Shown piece by piece: positions 35,256-45,500 of a stretch of DNA of 51,577 bases. The stretch comes from Candidatus Praeruminimicrobium purgamenti (lineage in GTDB: Bacteria > Elusimicrobiota > Endomicrobiia > Endomicrobiales > Endomicrobiaceae), in contig JAHDQW010000014.1 in the NCBI GenBank assembly GCA_018433585.1, positions 1-51,577 of the forward strand. The letters run 5' to 3'. The translations under genes and the position numbers were made by a program. The notes under the pieces were generated by a model, which worked only from the letters and a program-made list of their open reading frames with translations, had not been told where the DNA came from and made no database searches. Positions within the stretch are counted from its first letter, which is position 1; each line of letters opens with the position of its first letter.

Positions 35256-36836
35256 ATGAAATATATTTTTATGACAGGCGGAGTAGTGAGTTCTTTGGGT
35301 AAAGGGATTACCGGTGCCAGCATAGGCAAACTGCTGCAGCTGCACGGATATAAGGTAAATATGATAAAAATGGATCCGTATATCAATGTTGATCCGGGAA
35401 CAATGAATCCTTTCCAGCACGGAGAAGTTTATGTTACTGCCGACGGAGCCGAAGCAGATTTAGATCTTGGAACTTATGAAAGATTTCTTGATATGATTAC
35501 TACCCGCGAAAACACAAATACAGCAGGACACATTTACCAGACTGTCATAAATAAAGAAAGAAGAGGCGATTATAACGGCGGAACGGTTCAGGTAATTCCT
35601 CATATCACCGACGAAATAAAAAAAAGATTTTCAGTTTTTGAAAAGAAAGTGGATATAACTATAGTTGAAATAGGCGGAACCATAGGAGACATAGAAGGAC
35701 TTCCTTTTATAGAAGCTACTAGACAATTTATATTAAGCAAAAAAAGAGAAGACGTTATGAGTATTCATCTGACGCTTGTTCCTTACATATCAGGCGCAAA
35801 CGAACTCAAGACAAAACCTACTCAGCATTCCGTAAACAAGCTGAGGGAAATAGGCATTGTTCCTGATATGATTGTCTGCAGAACGCAGTATCCTATAACG
35901 GCTTCAATGATAAACAAGATTTCATTGTTCTGTAATGTTCCTCCTGAAGCTGTTGTCGAGGCAAGAAGTTGTTCTTCAATTTATTATATCCCTGAATCTC
36001 TGCATGAGCAGGATGTCGATAAATTTATTATGAAAAGACTCGGACTGAAAAGCAAGATAAAATTTGACTCTAAATGGTTTGAGTATGTCAAAAGACAAAA
36101 CAAATCAAAGAAAGTAATAAATATAGGCGTTATAGGAAAATATGCGGATTTAAAAGATGCATATAAATCAATAGACGAATCAATTAAAATATCGGCTATG
36201 GATATTAACGTAAACGTAAATATTAACTACATATCGTCCGAAGATAAAAATTTGTTAAGCATAATCAAAAAAATGCACGGAATACTTGTTCCGGGCGGTT
36301 TCGGAATAAGGGGAATTGAAGGAAAAATTGCGGCTATTAAATATGCAAGAGAAAATAAAGTTCCTTTCTTCGGTATTTGTCTTGGCATGCAGTGCTGCGT
36401 CATTGAAGCTGCCAGAAATCTTCTCGGATTAAAAAATGCAAATTCCACGGAAATAGATGCAAAAACGCCGTATCCTGTAATTGAAATGCTTGAAGAACAG
36501 AAAGACGTTAAATATCTCGGCGGGACAATGAGACTGGGCAACTATGAGGCAAAACTTGTAAAAGGTTCTTTAGCCCGCGATTTGTACAAGTCGGATACAA
36601 TAGTGGAAAGACACAGACATCGTTATGAAATGAATCCTGATTACGTAGAGAAGTTCAGCAAAGCAGGATTTGACGTTTCAGGATATCATAAAGGAATTTT
36701 ACCTGAAATAGTTGAAATAAAAAAACATCCGTTTTTCATAGGCGTACAGTTCCATCCTGAATTCGGGGCAAGACCTATGAAAACGCATCCTCTTTTTCAG
36801 GGATTTGTTAAAGCCTGCGTTAAGAGAGCAAAGTAA
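35256..36836 (+). CDS. pyrG: CTP synthase (glutamine hydrolysing)
   Basis: The 526-residue enzyme has an N-terminal amidoligase domain (FMTGGVVSSLGKGITGASIG, MDPYINVDPGTMNPFQHGEV, VEIGGTIGDIE) and a C-terminal class I glutamine amidotransferase with the nucleophile in FFGICLGMQCCV and the histidine/glutamate in GVQFHPEFGARP. It makes CTP from UTP. AAGGAGA precedes the ATG. The length is normal. Confidence 0.98.
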   Translation: MKYIFMTGGVVSSLGKGITGASIGKLLQLHGYKVNMIKMDPYINVDPGTMNPFQHGEVYVTADGAEADLDLGTYERFLDMITTRENTNTAGHIYQTVINKERRGDYNGGTVQVIPHITDEIKKRFSVFEKKVDITIVEIGGTIGDIEGLPFIEATRQFILSKKREDVMSIHLTLVPYISGANELKTKPTQHSVNKLREIGIVPDMIVCRTQYPITASMINKISLFCNVPPEAVVEARSCSSIYYIPESLHEQDVDKFIMKRLGLKSKIKFDSKWFEYVKRQNKSKKVINIGVIGKYADLKDAYKSIDESIKISAMDINVNVNINYISSEDKNLLSIIKKMHGILVPGGFGIRGIEGKIAAIKYARENKVPFFGICLGMQCCVIEAARNLLGLKNANSTEIDAKTPYPVIEMLEEQKDVKYLGGTMRLGNYEAKLVKGSLARDLYKSDTIVERHRHRYEMNPDYVEKFSKAGFDVSGYHKGILPEIVEIKKHPFFIGVQFHPEFGARPMKTHPLFQGFVKACVKRAK

Positions 36837-36845
36837 TTTTTTATA

Positions 36846-36874
36846 TTGACAAAATACGGAGAAGTTTATACGAT
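36846..36874 (+). promoter_or_regulatory. Sigma-70 type promoter of glgP
   Basis: TTGACA (36846-36851) and TACGAT (36869-36874) are 17 bases apart, giving a leader of about 40 bases before the glycogen phosphorylase ATG. Confidence 0.75.
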
Positions 36875-36923
36875 AAAAGAGACGCAGAAACGGTAAAAAT
36901 ATAAACGGGGGACGGAGAGAAAT

Positions 36924-39536
36924 ATGAACAAAAATAAAGATTTATTTAATGAAAGTCAGGAGACTTTTACCGCTTTCAAAGCAAAAGATTTTGTTGTTAC
37001 CCCATCGCTCCCTGAATCTCTTAAAGATTTGCTTTATATAGCAGAAAATATGTGGTGGTGCTGGAACAGCGACGCTGTAGAACTTTTCAGAAGACTTGAC
37101 AGAAATATATGGGAAGATTCATATCACAGTCCTAAAGCCATGCTCGGATTGGTCGGGCAGGAAAGACTTGAAGAAGTTGCTGACGACGACAGCTTTTTAT
37201 CTCACGTTAAAAGAGTAAGAGCGGAACTTGACAAATATATGAATATGCCTACCTGGTTCGATACGACATTCCCGGAACATAAAGATAAAAAAATAGCGTA
37301 TTTTTCTACGGAATTTGCCATTCACGAAAGCGTTCCTATTTATTCGGGCGGTTTGGGCGTGTTATCGGGAGACCATTTAAAGTCGGCAAGCGATATGGGG
37401 CTTCCTTTGGTCGGCATAGGTCTTTTATATAAAAACGGTTATTTTAAACAGCATTTAAGTATGGACGGATGGCAGCTTGAGGAATACAACACCAACGATT
37501 TTTACCGTATGCCGATAAGACTTGTTACAAATGAAGACGGTTCGCCTATGACTATAAGTATGACAATACCGCAGTCGCGCACCGTTTATGCAAAAATATG
37601 GAAAATGCAGATAGGAAGAGTATCCCTTTATCTTCTTGATACCGATTGCCACAAAAACGCCGTTGAGGACAGATTAATAACCGGCGAACTTTACGGCGGC
37701 GATAAAGAAATGCGAATCAAGCAGGAAAAACTTTTGGGCGTAGGCGGAATAAGAGCTCTGGAAGCTTTGAAAATAGATCCTTCCGTAATACATATAAATG
37801 AAGGACATTCGGCATTTTTGATTCTTGAAAAAATAAGAGTTCTTATGAAATCAAAGGGCTTGTCGTTTAAAGAAGCCCAGAAAGTTGTCAAAGCTACGTG
37901 CGTATTTACTACGCATACTCCTGTTCCTGCAGGCAACGAAGTTTTTTCTCCTTCGCTGGCTTTTGCATATTTTGAGTCATTGTGTAAAGATATAGGCATT
38001 ACGAAAGAACAGTTTTTAAGTTTAGGAAGAGATTTGAATGCTGAAAAATGTGATAAAGAAGATTTTTCTATGACTGTTCTTGCTTTGAAAGCCTGCGGAA
38101 AAGCCAACGGCGTAAGCAGACTTCATGCCACCGTCTCAAGACAGATGTGGCAGAATATCTGGCCTGAACTTCCTAGAAAAGAAATACCTATTACGCATAT
38201 AACAAACGGAATTCATACGAATACATGGATTTCTTATGAATTTGCAGGATTGTTTCAGAGATATTTGGGGGATTCATGGATAGACGAACCTGCCGACCAG
38301 ACCGTTTGGGAGGGAATTTCCGATATTCCTGATGCGGAAATATGGAGAAGCCACGAAAGAAGAAAAGAAAGGCTTGTTTCTTTTGCAAGAAACAGACTTA
38401 AATCTCAGCTTGAAAGAAGAGGAGTTTCAAAACAGATAATAAGATACGCCGATGAGGTTTTGGATCCCGAAGCTCTTACAATAGGTTTTGCAAGAAGATT
38501 TGCCACTTATAAAAGAGGAAATCTTATTTTCAGAGATTTGGAGAGAATTAAGAAAATTCTTCTCAATAAAGATATGCCCGTGCAGATTATAATAGCGGGC
38601 AAAGCTCATCCTAAAGACGATAAAGGAAAAGAAATCATAAAAAGTATAATTGCTCTTACCGCTAACGCTGACCTCAGATATAAAATAGTGTTTTTGGAAG
38701 ATTATGATATGAATGTAGCCCATTATATGGTGCAGGGCGTTGATATATGGCTTAACAATCCTTTAAGACCTGAAGAAGCTTCCGGCACAAGCGGAATGAA
38801 AGCAGCCGTTAACGGCGCGATTAATTTCAGCGTTTTGGACGGATGGTGGTGTGAAGGTTATAACGGAGAAAACGGCTGGGTTATAGGTTTTACGGATACA
38901 TATTCAGATTTGGAATATCAGAATGAAATAGAAAGCAAATCAATGTATGAGATGCTTGAAAAAGAAATAGTTCCTTTATTTTACAACAGAGGGCAGGATG
39001 ATGTTCCGAGAGAATGGATTAAAAAAATGAAAACCTGCATGAAAACAATAGGTCCAAGCTTTAATACGAACAGAATGATAGAAGATTATACCGAAAAATT
39101 CTATATCAGTTCCATAGAAGCTACCGAACAGATGAAAGAAAATAACTATGAAATTGCCAAAAAGAAAGCTGCATGGCAGGACAATATAGAAGCTAACTGG
39201 CAAAAAGTTAAAGTTATAAATATGGAAGATGATTTGAACGGCAAAACAGTTAAAATCAGAAACAAAATGAAAATAAAAGCGAAAATTTCGTTGGCAAATA
39301 TAAAGCCGGAAGATGTTTATGTTCAGTTGTACAGCGGTTATCTTGATTCAAAGAATGTGTTGAGCGGCGGAAATTATGAAAATATGAAAATGATTTCGCA
39401 GGATGCCGACGGTTCGTATATTTATGAGATTGAATTGGAAACGGATAAAGTAGGACATTGCGGGTATACTGTCAGAGTAATTCCTCAGTATCTCGGCAAA
39501 ATTGAGTATATACCCGGCTTAATAAAGTGGTTTTAA
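36924..39536 (+). CDS. glgP: Alpha-glucan (glycogen) phosphorylase
   Basis: The 870-residue GT35 enzyme opens with the DUF3417-type region LYIAENMWWCWNSDAVELFR. It has YFSTEFAIHESVPIYSGGLG, HINEGHSAFLILE, TTHTPVPAGNEVF, IGFARRFATYKRGNLIF and the pyridoxal-phosphate lysine in SGTSGMKAAVNGAINFS. It releases glucose-1-P from glycogen. The layout matches the AglP/MalP-like branch with the N-terminal extension. GGGGACGGAGAG precedes the ATG. A HAD phosphatase follows 3 bases later. Confidence 0.96.
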   Translation: MNKNKDLFNESQETFTAFKAKDFVVTPSLPESLKDLLYIAENMWWCWNSDAVELFRRLDRNIWEDSYHSPKAMLGLVGQERLEEVADDDSFLSHVKRVRAELDKYMNMPTWFDTTFPEHKDKKIAYFSTEFAIHESVPIYSGGLGVLSGDHLKSASDMGLPLVGIGLLYKNGYFKQHLSMDGWQLEEYNTNDFYRMPIRLVTNEDGSPMTISMTIPQSRTVYAKIWKMQIGRVSLYLLDTDCHKNAVEDRLITGELYGGDKEMRIKQEKLLGVGGIRALEALKIDPSVIHINEGHSAFLILEKIRVLMKSKGLSFKEAQKVVKATCVFTTHTPVPAGNEVFSPSLAFAYFESLCKDIGITKEQFLSLGRDLNAEKCDKEDFSMTVLALKACGKANGVSRLHATVSRQMWQNIWPELPRKEIPITHITNGIHTNTWISYEFAGLFQRYLGDSWIDEPADQTVWEGISDIPDAEIWRSHERRKERLVSFARNRLKSQLERRGVSKQIIRYADEVLDPEALTIGFARRFATYKRGNLIFRDLERIKKILLNKDMPVQIIIAGKAHPKDDKGKEIIKSIIALTANADLRYKIVFLEDYDMNVAHYMVQGVDIWLNNPLRPEEASGTSGMKAAVNGAINFSVLDGWWCEGYNGENGWVIGFTDTYSDLEYQNEIESKSMYEMLEKEIVPLFYNRGQDDVPREWIKKMKTCMKTIGPSFNTNRMIEDYTEKFYISSIEATEQMKENNYEIAKKKAAWQDNIEANWQKVKVINMEDDLNGKTVKIRNKMKIKAKISLANIKPEDVYVQLYSGYLDSKNVLSGGNYENMKMISQDADGSYIYEIELETDKVGHCGYTVRVIPQYLGKIEYIPGLIKWF

Positions 39537-39539
39537 TTT

Positions 39540-40202
39540 ATGACAAACAGCAATAAAATATCTTTGGTCATATTCGACCTTGACGGTACGCTTGTCGATT
39601 CCCAACAGGATTTGGCGTCTGCGGTTAATTTTACAAGAAATCATTACGGACTGAAACCTCTTAAAGTTTCAGAAGTGGCTTCTTATTTGGGAAGCGGTAT
39701 AAACGCTCTTGTAAAATCTGTTTTGCCTTCGGTTTCAGAAAATGAAATGCCGAATGCAACCGCTATGTTTAAAGATTTTTATTCAAAACATCTCGCCGAT
39801 ACGACAAAAGAATATAACGGCGTAAAAAAAATGCTTGCTGATTTAAAAGGCTTTAAGAAAGCCGTGTTATCAAATAAAAGCGAAAATTTTTCAAAAGATA
39901 TAATAGAAAATTTAGGGCTGAAAGAGTATTTCGACGAAATTTACGGAGGAGATTCTTTTGACGAAAAAAAACCGAGTCCGAAGCCTATACGCGAAATAAT
40001 GAATTTTTTATCGGTAAAAAAAGAAAACACTGTAATGGTCGGAGACGGCGTAAATGACGTTTTGGCAGGTAAAACGGCCGGAGTAAGAACAATAGCTGTT
40101 TTGTACGGATATTCGTCTAAAGAAAAAATTGAAAATCTTCAGCCGGATTTTATTGCCGCAGCTCCGCAGGATGTCGTTAATATTTTGAACGGAGTAAAAT
40201 AA
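39540..40202 (+). CDS. HAD-family phosphatase (phosphoglycolate phosphatase type)
   Basis: The 220-residue protein has the HAD motifs: nucleophile VIFDLDGTLVDS, motif II VLSNKSEN, lysine in DEKKPSPKP and acidic MVGDGVNDVLAGKTAG. The helical cap after motif I resembles Gph. The substrate could be phosphoglycolate or another small sugar phosphate. It begins 3 bases after glgP, and its stop abuts the next ATG, so it is part of an operon. Confidence 0.9.
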   Translation: MTNSNKISLVIFDLDGTLVDSQQDLASAVNFTRNHYGLKPLKVSEVASYLGSGINALVKSVLPSVSENEMPNATAMFKDFYSKHLADTTKEYNGVKKMLADLKGFKKAVLSNKSENFSKDIIENLGLKEYFDEIYGGDSFDEKKPSPKPIREIMNFLSVKKENTVMVGDGVNDVLAGKTAGVRTIAVLYGYSSKEKIENLQPDFIAAAPQDVVNILNGVK

Positions 40203-40715
40203 ATGTTTGCGTTAAAAATGTTAAAAAAAATAATAGTTATGTTTCAGTCAGATATTTCTCCCGATCAGATTGCCTGGGGTTTTGCATTAGGAGCAATTTT
40301 GGGGCTTGTCCCTAATTTTATGATGAAAATATGTTTGTTTGCGGTTATAATGCTGTTCAGGGTAAATTTGACTTCCGCCTTGATAGCCTGCACTTTATTT
40401 TCAATTATCGGTTTTGCCGCAGATCCTCTGCTGGATAAAGTAGGCTATATCTTTTTGATAAATATAAAAGTTTTGAAACCTTTTTATACGTGGCTGTATA
40501 ATTTGCCGCTTGTTCCTTTTACTAAATTTAACAATACCGTGGTTATGGGCAGTTTGATAGCGGGGATATTGCTTATAGTTCCTAACGGTATTTTTGCAAA
40601 AAAAATGCTTGTTTATTACAGAGAAAACTACAGAGATAAAGTCGCGCAGTGGAAACTTGTAAAACTTCTGAATACAGCGTTGAATGCAACTGCAATAATT
40701 AAAAAAATAGGGTAA
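40203..40715 (+). CDS. TIGR03546 family membrane protein
   Basis: The 170-residue protein resembles the TIGR03546/DUF2062-like group. SPDQIAWGFALGAILGLVPN is the recognisable start, followed by three or four hydrophobic segments and a basic tail. The function is unknown. The ATG directly follows the HAD gene stop, and the partner TIGR03545 gene starts 3 bases after its own stop. Confidence 0.85.
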   Translation: MFALKMLKKIIVMFQSDISPDQIAWGFALGAILGLVPNFMMKICLFAVIMLFRVNLTSALIACTLFSIIGFAADPLLDKVGYIFLINIKVLKPFYTWLYNLPLVPFTKFNNTVVMGSLIAGILLIVPNGIFAKKMLVYYRENYRDKVAQWKLVKLLNTALNATAIIKKIG

Positions 40716-40718
40716 TTT

Positions 40719-42506
40719 ATGAAATTTATCAGATGGAACTTTTTAATTCCGACCGTAATAGTAATAGCTTTAATAACGTTGTTTAATATTTTGTTTTTTG
40801 ACGTTATTCTTAAAAAAGCCTTTATTTCAACGGGAGAAATGATATTCGGCGCAAAAGTGGAAATTGACGATTTAAAAACAAGTTTTACTAAAGTTTCCTT
40901 GTCTATGGACGGATTAAGATGCGCCGACAGAAACGATTATTTTAAAAATTTAATAGATGTTGACCATATAACGTTCGATGCAAAGTTTACGCCCATTCTT
41001 AGAAAAAAACTGGTTATAGACGAGATGACCGTTTCTGGTCTTAAATGGGGTACTGCGAGAAAAACATCAGGACAGCTTCCTCCTAAAAAAGAAAAGAAAT
41101 TCGATAAAAAACAGAAAAAAGACGGTAAATTTGCAAAGTTGTTTGAAAGCGCAAAAAATAAAGCGAATGAAGAATTTAACAAACTTCCAGCCGTTGAAAC
41201 TTTTTCGCAGATAGAATCGCAGATTAAAGATTTTGACGTGGACAAACTGATAGATAAATCAAATTTACAGTCTGTAAAAGAGATAAACAAGTTGTCCGGC
41301 GAAATGCAAAACAAGTATAAAAATTATCAGACGACTTTCGATAATTTTAAAATAGAAGAAAAAATAGAAAAAACCAAAAATCTAATAAATGAAATATCGA
41401 AAACAAAAGTTTCAAGTTTTGACGATATCACAAGAACCGCGAAAAATATAGAAGAGTTAAAGAATAACAAAAAAGAACTGGATAATATATTAAAAGAGCT
41501 GGATAAGGCAAAAAAAGACGTTGCAGGCACTCTGGATCTTTCGAAACAGATTCAGGATGCAATAAACAAAGATGTTGACTCCGTTTCGGAAAAACTCTCG
41601 GTTTCTAATTTAAACACAAGAAATATTTCAAGCATGCTTGTCGGCAGACAATGGATTAACAGGGTAGATACCGTCATATATTATATGTCTTTGATTAAGA
41701 AATATATGCCTGAAAAAGATAAAGAACCGGTAAAGGAAAGGGCAAAAGGCAGAGATGTCATGTTTGCGCAAAAGGCATATCCTTCTTTATTAATTTCTAA
41801 GATTAATATTTCAGGAACTACTTCGAAAGATAAACAAGGCAAAGCTATTGCTTTTGCCGGCAGTATAAGAAATGTTTCTTCATCTCCGGATATGGTTGCC
41901 GAACCTGTTACTTTGGATATAAGAGGCAATAACGGCATTCAGAATCTTACCGTTGAAGGATTGTTTGACCACAGGGGAAATAACTCTGAAGATTTATTAA
42001 AAGTTTCAATGTCAGGGATTTCCGGCGAAGTTTTAAATATACCTGAAAATGATTATCTGCCTTTAATTAATACGGCGGCTGTAAAATTATCAAGCCGTTT
42101 TGAACTTTCAAACGGAAAATTTTCCTGCGGCGCCGATATGTCCGTAAAAGACATAAAAGAAAAAGATTTGTCGGTTATTAAAGGGAATATAAAATATCTG
42201 GCTGAGATTACAAATACTATAAAATCTTTCAACATAGAGGCCAAAGCAAAGTCTGAAGATAACGGTTCTCTGTCTTTTGACGTCAAATCTGATATTGACA
42301 GAAAAATATCCGATGCCGTTTCAAAATTATTTTCTTCGAAAGTTGCCGAAGCAAAGTCAAAAGTGAAAGAAGAAATAAATAAAATAGTGAAAGAACAAAC
42401 AAAACAGATAGAAGATAATATTAAAGCTCAGAAAGACGCATTGCTGCAAAATATAAATTCACAAACAGCTTTAATAGACAACATAAAAAAATCCATTAAG
42501 TATTGA
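40719..42506 (+). CDS. TIGR03545 family protein (AsmA-like, envelope)
   Basis: The 595-residue protein has one N-terminal membrane anchor (FLIPTVIVIALITLFNILFF), then AsmA-like strands (ISTGEMIFGAKVEIDDLKT), long charged coiled-coil segments (about residues 120-300), a beta-rich part and a C-terminal coiled coil (about 520-595). It matches TIGR03545, regularly found beside TIGR03546 as here. AsmA-like proteins bridge lipids across the envelope, and a similar role is only inference. Confidence 0.82.
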   Translation: MKFIRWNFLIPTVIVIALITLFNILFFDVILKKAFISTGEMIFGAKVEIDDLKTSFTKVSLSMDGLRCADRNDYFKNLIDVDHITFDAKFTPILRKKLVIDEMTVSGLKWGTARKTSGQLPPKKEKKFDKKQKKDGKFAKLFESAKNKANEEFNKLPAVETFSQIESQIKDFDVDKLIDKSNLQSVKEINKLSGEMQNKYKNYQTTFDNFKIEEKIEKTKNLINEISKTKVSSFDDITRTAKNIEELKNNKKELDNILKELDKAKKDVAGTLDLSKQIQDAINKDVDSVSEKLSVSNLNTRNISSMLVGRQWINRVDTVIYYMSLIKKYMPEKDKEPVKERAKGRDVMFAQKAYPSLLISKINISGTTSKDKQGKAIAFAGSIRNVSSSPDMVAEPVTLDIRGNNGIQNLTVEGLFDHRGNNSEDLLKVSMSGISGEVLNIPENDYLPLINTAAVKLSSRFELSNGKFSCGADMSVKDIKEKDLSVIKGNIKYLAEITNTIKSFNIEAKAKSEDNGSLSFDVKSDIDRKISDAVSKLFSSKVAEAKSKVKEEINKIVKEQTKQIEDNIKAQKDALLQNINSQTALIDNIKKSIKY

Positions 42507-42562
42507 TTCCTTTAACAGCCTTTCATTATTAAAATATACATGCGTTAAAAAGTATAAAAATG

Positions 42563-42568
42563 TATAAT
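42563..42568 (+). promoter_or_regulatory. -10 box of the mfd promoter (near-leaderless)
   Basis: TATAAT ends 9 bases before the mfd ATG, so transcription would start within a few bases of the start codon. The -35 match is weak. No Shine-Dalgarno sequence is visible before the ATG. Confidence 0.5.
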
Positions 42569-42577
42569 TAATGAAGT

Positions 42578-45500
42578 ATGAAGAAAACATATGTTTCAGG
42601 TATAATTGAAGGGGCAAAAGCCCATTTTTTGTCTCAATATGTCCAAGATAACGATATCAATACCCTTCTCGCCGTTGTCGAAGACGACGATATAGATAAT
42701 ATTTTTCAGGATTTAAAAACTTTTCTGAGCGGGACCGACGTTTCAGTTTTAAAATATCCGCATGATGACGAACAGGAACAGATAATAACATTATCCAAAA
42801 TAATCGGGGGCAAAAAAAAGATTATTGCGGCAAATAAAGAATCTGTAAACATGAGCGTCGTTTCAGTCGTTTCTTTAATGTCAAGTTCGATAGATTTTAA
42901 ATCAGACGGAGTTTACGGACATGATGATGTCATATCGAGACTTTCAAAAATAGGTTATACAAGGGAAACTTTTGTCGAAGAGAAAGGCCAGTTTGCAATC
43001 AGGGGAGAAATAATAGATATCTGGCCCGGAGACGGATTGCAGCCCGTAAGACTTTCTTTTGATTTTAACACTTTGGAAACAATAAAAACTTTTGATCCCG
43101 TTACTCAGCGTTCGGACAAATACCTTAATGCAGTTAAAATTCTTCCTTGTGCAAATTTTGAAACAAATACATGCCTTATCGAACAGCTTCCGAAAAATTC
43201 TACGGTATATTTAGATTATAAACCCGACGATGATTCTTTGTATAAGAATTTTGACCTTATAATAAACAGTCCTCTTGATAAAAAGGCTGTTCATTATGAT
43301 TATCAGGGATTCCAGGGATTTCAGGGAAACATAAATTACTTTATAGATTTGCTGAAAGAATTTCAAAAAGCGGAAATTGAGATTAAAATATATTGCTCTA
43401 ATATGGGTGAAAAGCAAAGAATTATTGATATTTTTTATGAAAGCGGATGGCAGTATGAAGATATGCCGGAAACAATACTAATGCCTTTATGGCAGGGCTT
43501 TTATTTAAAAAATAAACTGGCAGCCGTTTCCACAAAAGAAATTTTATATAAAAGAAAACAGATAAATTTCCCTAAAATAAAAAGCGGCAGAAGGCTGGAA
43601 GGAATATGGGAAATTTCATCAGGCGATTATGTAGTGCATGAAAAATACGGAATCGGCAAATATAAAGGTTTGAAAAAAATAGTCCAGGAAGGAAAAACGG
43701 CTGAATATTTGTGTATAGAGTATAAAAAAGGCGATAAATTATATGTTCCTCCCGATGATTTTAAAGTTGTAGAAAAATATATAGGGGTTGAAGGAGTCAG
43801 ACCTAAACTTTATTCCATGGATACTTTTTCATGGGAAAGAATAAAATCCAAGGCAAGGCAGGAAGCTTCAGAGTTTGCAAAAGAACTTCTGAACCTTTAT
43901 GCGCAGAGATGCAAAGTGCAGCGCATTCCTTATCCTTCGGCGAGCGTATTTGAAAAAGAGCTTTCGGATTCTTTTATTTATGAAGAGACCGAAGACCAGC
44001 TGAAAGCCATAGAAGATATAAACAGTGACTTTTCAAAACCTTATCCCATGGAAAGACTTATATGCGGAGACGTTGGTTTCGGTAAAACTGAGGTTGCATT
44101 AAGAGCCGCTTTTAAAGCCGTGTGCCAGTCAAAGCAGGTGGCAGTGCTTGTACCGACAACAGTTTTGGCTGAACAGCACTACAATACTTTTGTGAACAGA
44201 CTCTCTGCTTTTCCTGTCAGAATTGAAGCTTTAAGCAGATTCCAGAAACCTTCTCAGCAGAAAAATATAACCAAAGAAATAAAAAAAGGTAATGTCGATA
44301 TAGTTATAGGCACGCACAGACTGCTCCAAAAAGATATAGAGTTCAGCGATTTAGGTCTTTTAATAATAGATGAAGAACACAGGTTCGGCGTTAAACAAAA
44401 AGAGAAGATAAAAATGCTGAAGAAGAATATAGATATGATAATGTTGTCTGCGACGCCGATACCGAGAACTTTATCAGGAGCATTATACGGATTAAGGGAT
44501 TTATCTCTTATAGAAACACAGCCTGTGGGCAGGCTTCCTATAGAAACAACTTTATCCCATTTCGATAAAAAATTAATAAAGAATGTTATAGAAGCTGAAT
44601 TATCAAGGAACGGGCAGGTTTTTTATGTTTACAACAGAGTTGAAACTATTTTAAATAAAGCGCAGGAAATAAAAAAACTTATTCCTGATATAAACCTTGC
44701 CGTAATTCACGGGCAGCTTAAGCCTTTGGAAATAGAGAAGGTTATGTGGCGGTTTTTAAATAAGGAAATAGACGTTCTTTTGGCAACCACAATAATAGAA
44801 TCGGGTATAGATATCCCGACAGTTAATACGATGATAATAGAAGATGCGCAGAATTTTGGGCTTTCACAGCTTCATCAGCTTAGAGGAAGAATCGGCAGGG
44901 ACAAACAAAAAGCTTATTGTTATTTGTTTTATAATGAAAAAAATTTAAGCGATGAAGCGGTAAAAAGACTTGAGGCTATGAAAGAATTCAGCGATTTAGG
45001 TTCCGGTTACAGGCTTGCTTTAAAAGATTTGGAAATCAGGGGGGCGGGTGGAATATTAAGTTCAAAACAACACGGTTTTGTCAGAGACGTGGGATATGAA
45101 ATGTTCAGCAGGCTTCTCGAGGAAGAAGGGAAAAAAGTCAAAGGTATAAATACGCCGGAAGAAGAACGACAGACTGCTGCCGAAATAGATTTGCAGGTTG
45201 AAGCTTTTATACCGAATGATTACATTGAAGATGAAGATATAAGAATTTTGTTTTACAGAAAAATATCAAACATAACAGCAGAAGAAGAAATTCTTAATAT
45301 AGAAAACGAATTAAAAGACAGATTCGGCAAATTGCCGGAAGTCGCGCGCAATTTGTTTGAAGTAAGCAAAATTAAAATAAAAGCCGCAAAATTAAATATA
45401 GAAAGATTGTCAGAAGATAAAAAATATGTATATATATATATGTTAAAGAGTACAGACTTTAATAATATAGATGTTCTGTCGTTTATTAACGATTATAAAC

